64,000 nucleotides of DNA, taken from NCBI RefSeq assembly GCF_900112305.1, contig NZ_FOKT01000001.1, positions 248,001 to 312,000 of the forward strand, given 5' to 3'. This DNA is from Microbulbifer thermotolerans (GTDB taxonomy: Bacteria; Pseudomonadota; Gammaproteobacteria; Pseudomonadales; Cellvibrionaceae). Numbering within the stretch: the first letter of the stretch is position 1; each line of letters opens with the position of its first letter. Shown here in pieces: positions 63,621 to 64,000 of this stretch. The notes under the pieces are model-generated. The model did no database searches and was not told the DNA's origin. It worked only from the letters and a program-made list of their open reading frames with translations. The translations under genes were made by a program, and so were the position numbers.

Positions 63621-64000
63621 GTGAGTATCAAGTCCGACAAGTGGATTCGCCGCATGGCCGAGCAGCACGGTATGATCGAGCCGTTTGAGCCGGGGCAGGT
63701 GCGCCAAAGCGCCAGTGGCGAGCGGCTGATCTCTTACGGTACCTCCAGTTACGGCTACGATGTGCGCTGTGCCGGTGAGTTTAAAATCTTCACCAATGTG
63801 CACTCCGCCACTGTGGACCCCAAGACTTTTGACGAGAACAGTTTTGTCGATGTCGAGGGAGATTACTGCATTATTCCACCCAATTCCTTCGCCTTGGCGC
63901 GCACTGTTGAGTATTTCCGTATTCCGCGCTCGGTGCTGACTATCTGCCTGGGTAAATCCACCTACGCTCGCTGTGGCATTATCGTCAATGTGACACCGCT
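63621..64000 (+). CDS. dcd: dCTP deaminase, N-terminal part
   Basis: 126 codons are present; the gene runs off the window end. It starts with GTG at 63621 after a G-rich ribosome site. [32 protein letters not shown] and [18 protein letters not shown] are Dcd signatures, including the conserved Ser/Arg/Glu region near the nucleotide site (the catalytic Glu lies just past the end). The enzyme makes dUTP for thymidylate synthesis. Promoter elements upstream are weak (TATGAT at 63571). Confidence 0.97.
   Translation, partial: MSIKSDKWIRRMAEQHGMIEPFEPGQVRQSASGERLISYGTSSYGYDVRCAGEFKIFTNVHSATVDPKTFDENSFVDVEGDYCIIPPNSFALARTVEYFRIPRSVLTICLGKSTYARCGIIVNVTP

Overview
This window looks like a chromosome segment of a GC-rich marine gammaproteobacterium, most like the Cellvibrionales (Microbulbifer and relatives). 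The assignment rests on gene order (zapE-rplM-rpsI-petABC-sspAB; rsmI-rnpB-mraZ-dcw-lpxC-M23-secA-argJ; pilA divergent from pilBCD-coaE-yacG) and on protein character. No database search was possible, so genus level is an inference.

Layout. 1-9.5 kb: end of sat, then zapG (minus strand), zapE, ribosomal proteins L13/S9, the cytochrome bc1 complex with cytochromes b and c1 fused in one reading frame, sspAB, a membrane GGDEF protein and a Yip1-family protein. 9.6-14.3 kb: a lemA/M48-protease pair and a thiolase gene lie between two inverted copies of a ~210-bp MITE-like element. 14.3-17.9 kb: minus-strand lpoA-yraN-diaA-dolP envelope cluster. 17.9-36 kb: rsmI, RNase P RNA, a strong mraZ promoter with six GTGG operator repeats, and the division and cell-wall (dcw) cluster rsmH-ftsL-ftsI-murE-murF-mraY-murD-ftsW-murG-murC-ftsQ-ftsA-ftsZ, without ddlB or murB. 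36-43.4 kb: lpxC, an M23 peptidase, a possible secA leader ORF, secA, argJ, mutT. 43.4-49.3 kb: yacG, coaE, and the type IV pilus genes pilD, pilC and pilB, with pilA divergent behind a sigma-54-type promoter.

49.3-57.7 kb is the most interesting part: a visibly AT-rich block directly downstream of pilA. It encodes a GT-C/TPR membrane transferase, a UbiA-family enzyme like decaprenyl-phosphate phosphoribosyltransferase, a UPF0104 membrane protein, DprE1-like and DprE2-like epimerase subunits, a HAD phosphatase and a second GT-C transferase. Together these would make polyprenyl-phospho-D-arabinofuranose, the arabinose donor known from mycobacterial cell walls, and probably attach it to the adjacent pilin. 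A comparable arrangement is known in Pseudomonas aeruginosa strains with group IV pilins (TfpW). The gene set here, with its own flippase candidate, a HAD phosphatase and two transferases, appears self-contained.

57.7-64 kb: degenerate repeats, then the SOS mutagenesis operon imuA-imuB-dnaE2 on the minus strand behind two LexA boxes, and the start of dcd.

Most of the window is housekeeping DNA on the plus strand. The accessory parts are the MITE-bounded segment, the arabinosylation island and the repeat patch before dnaE2.
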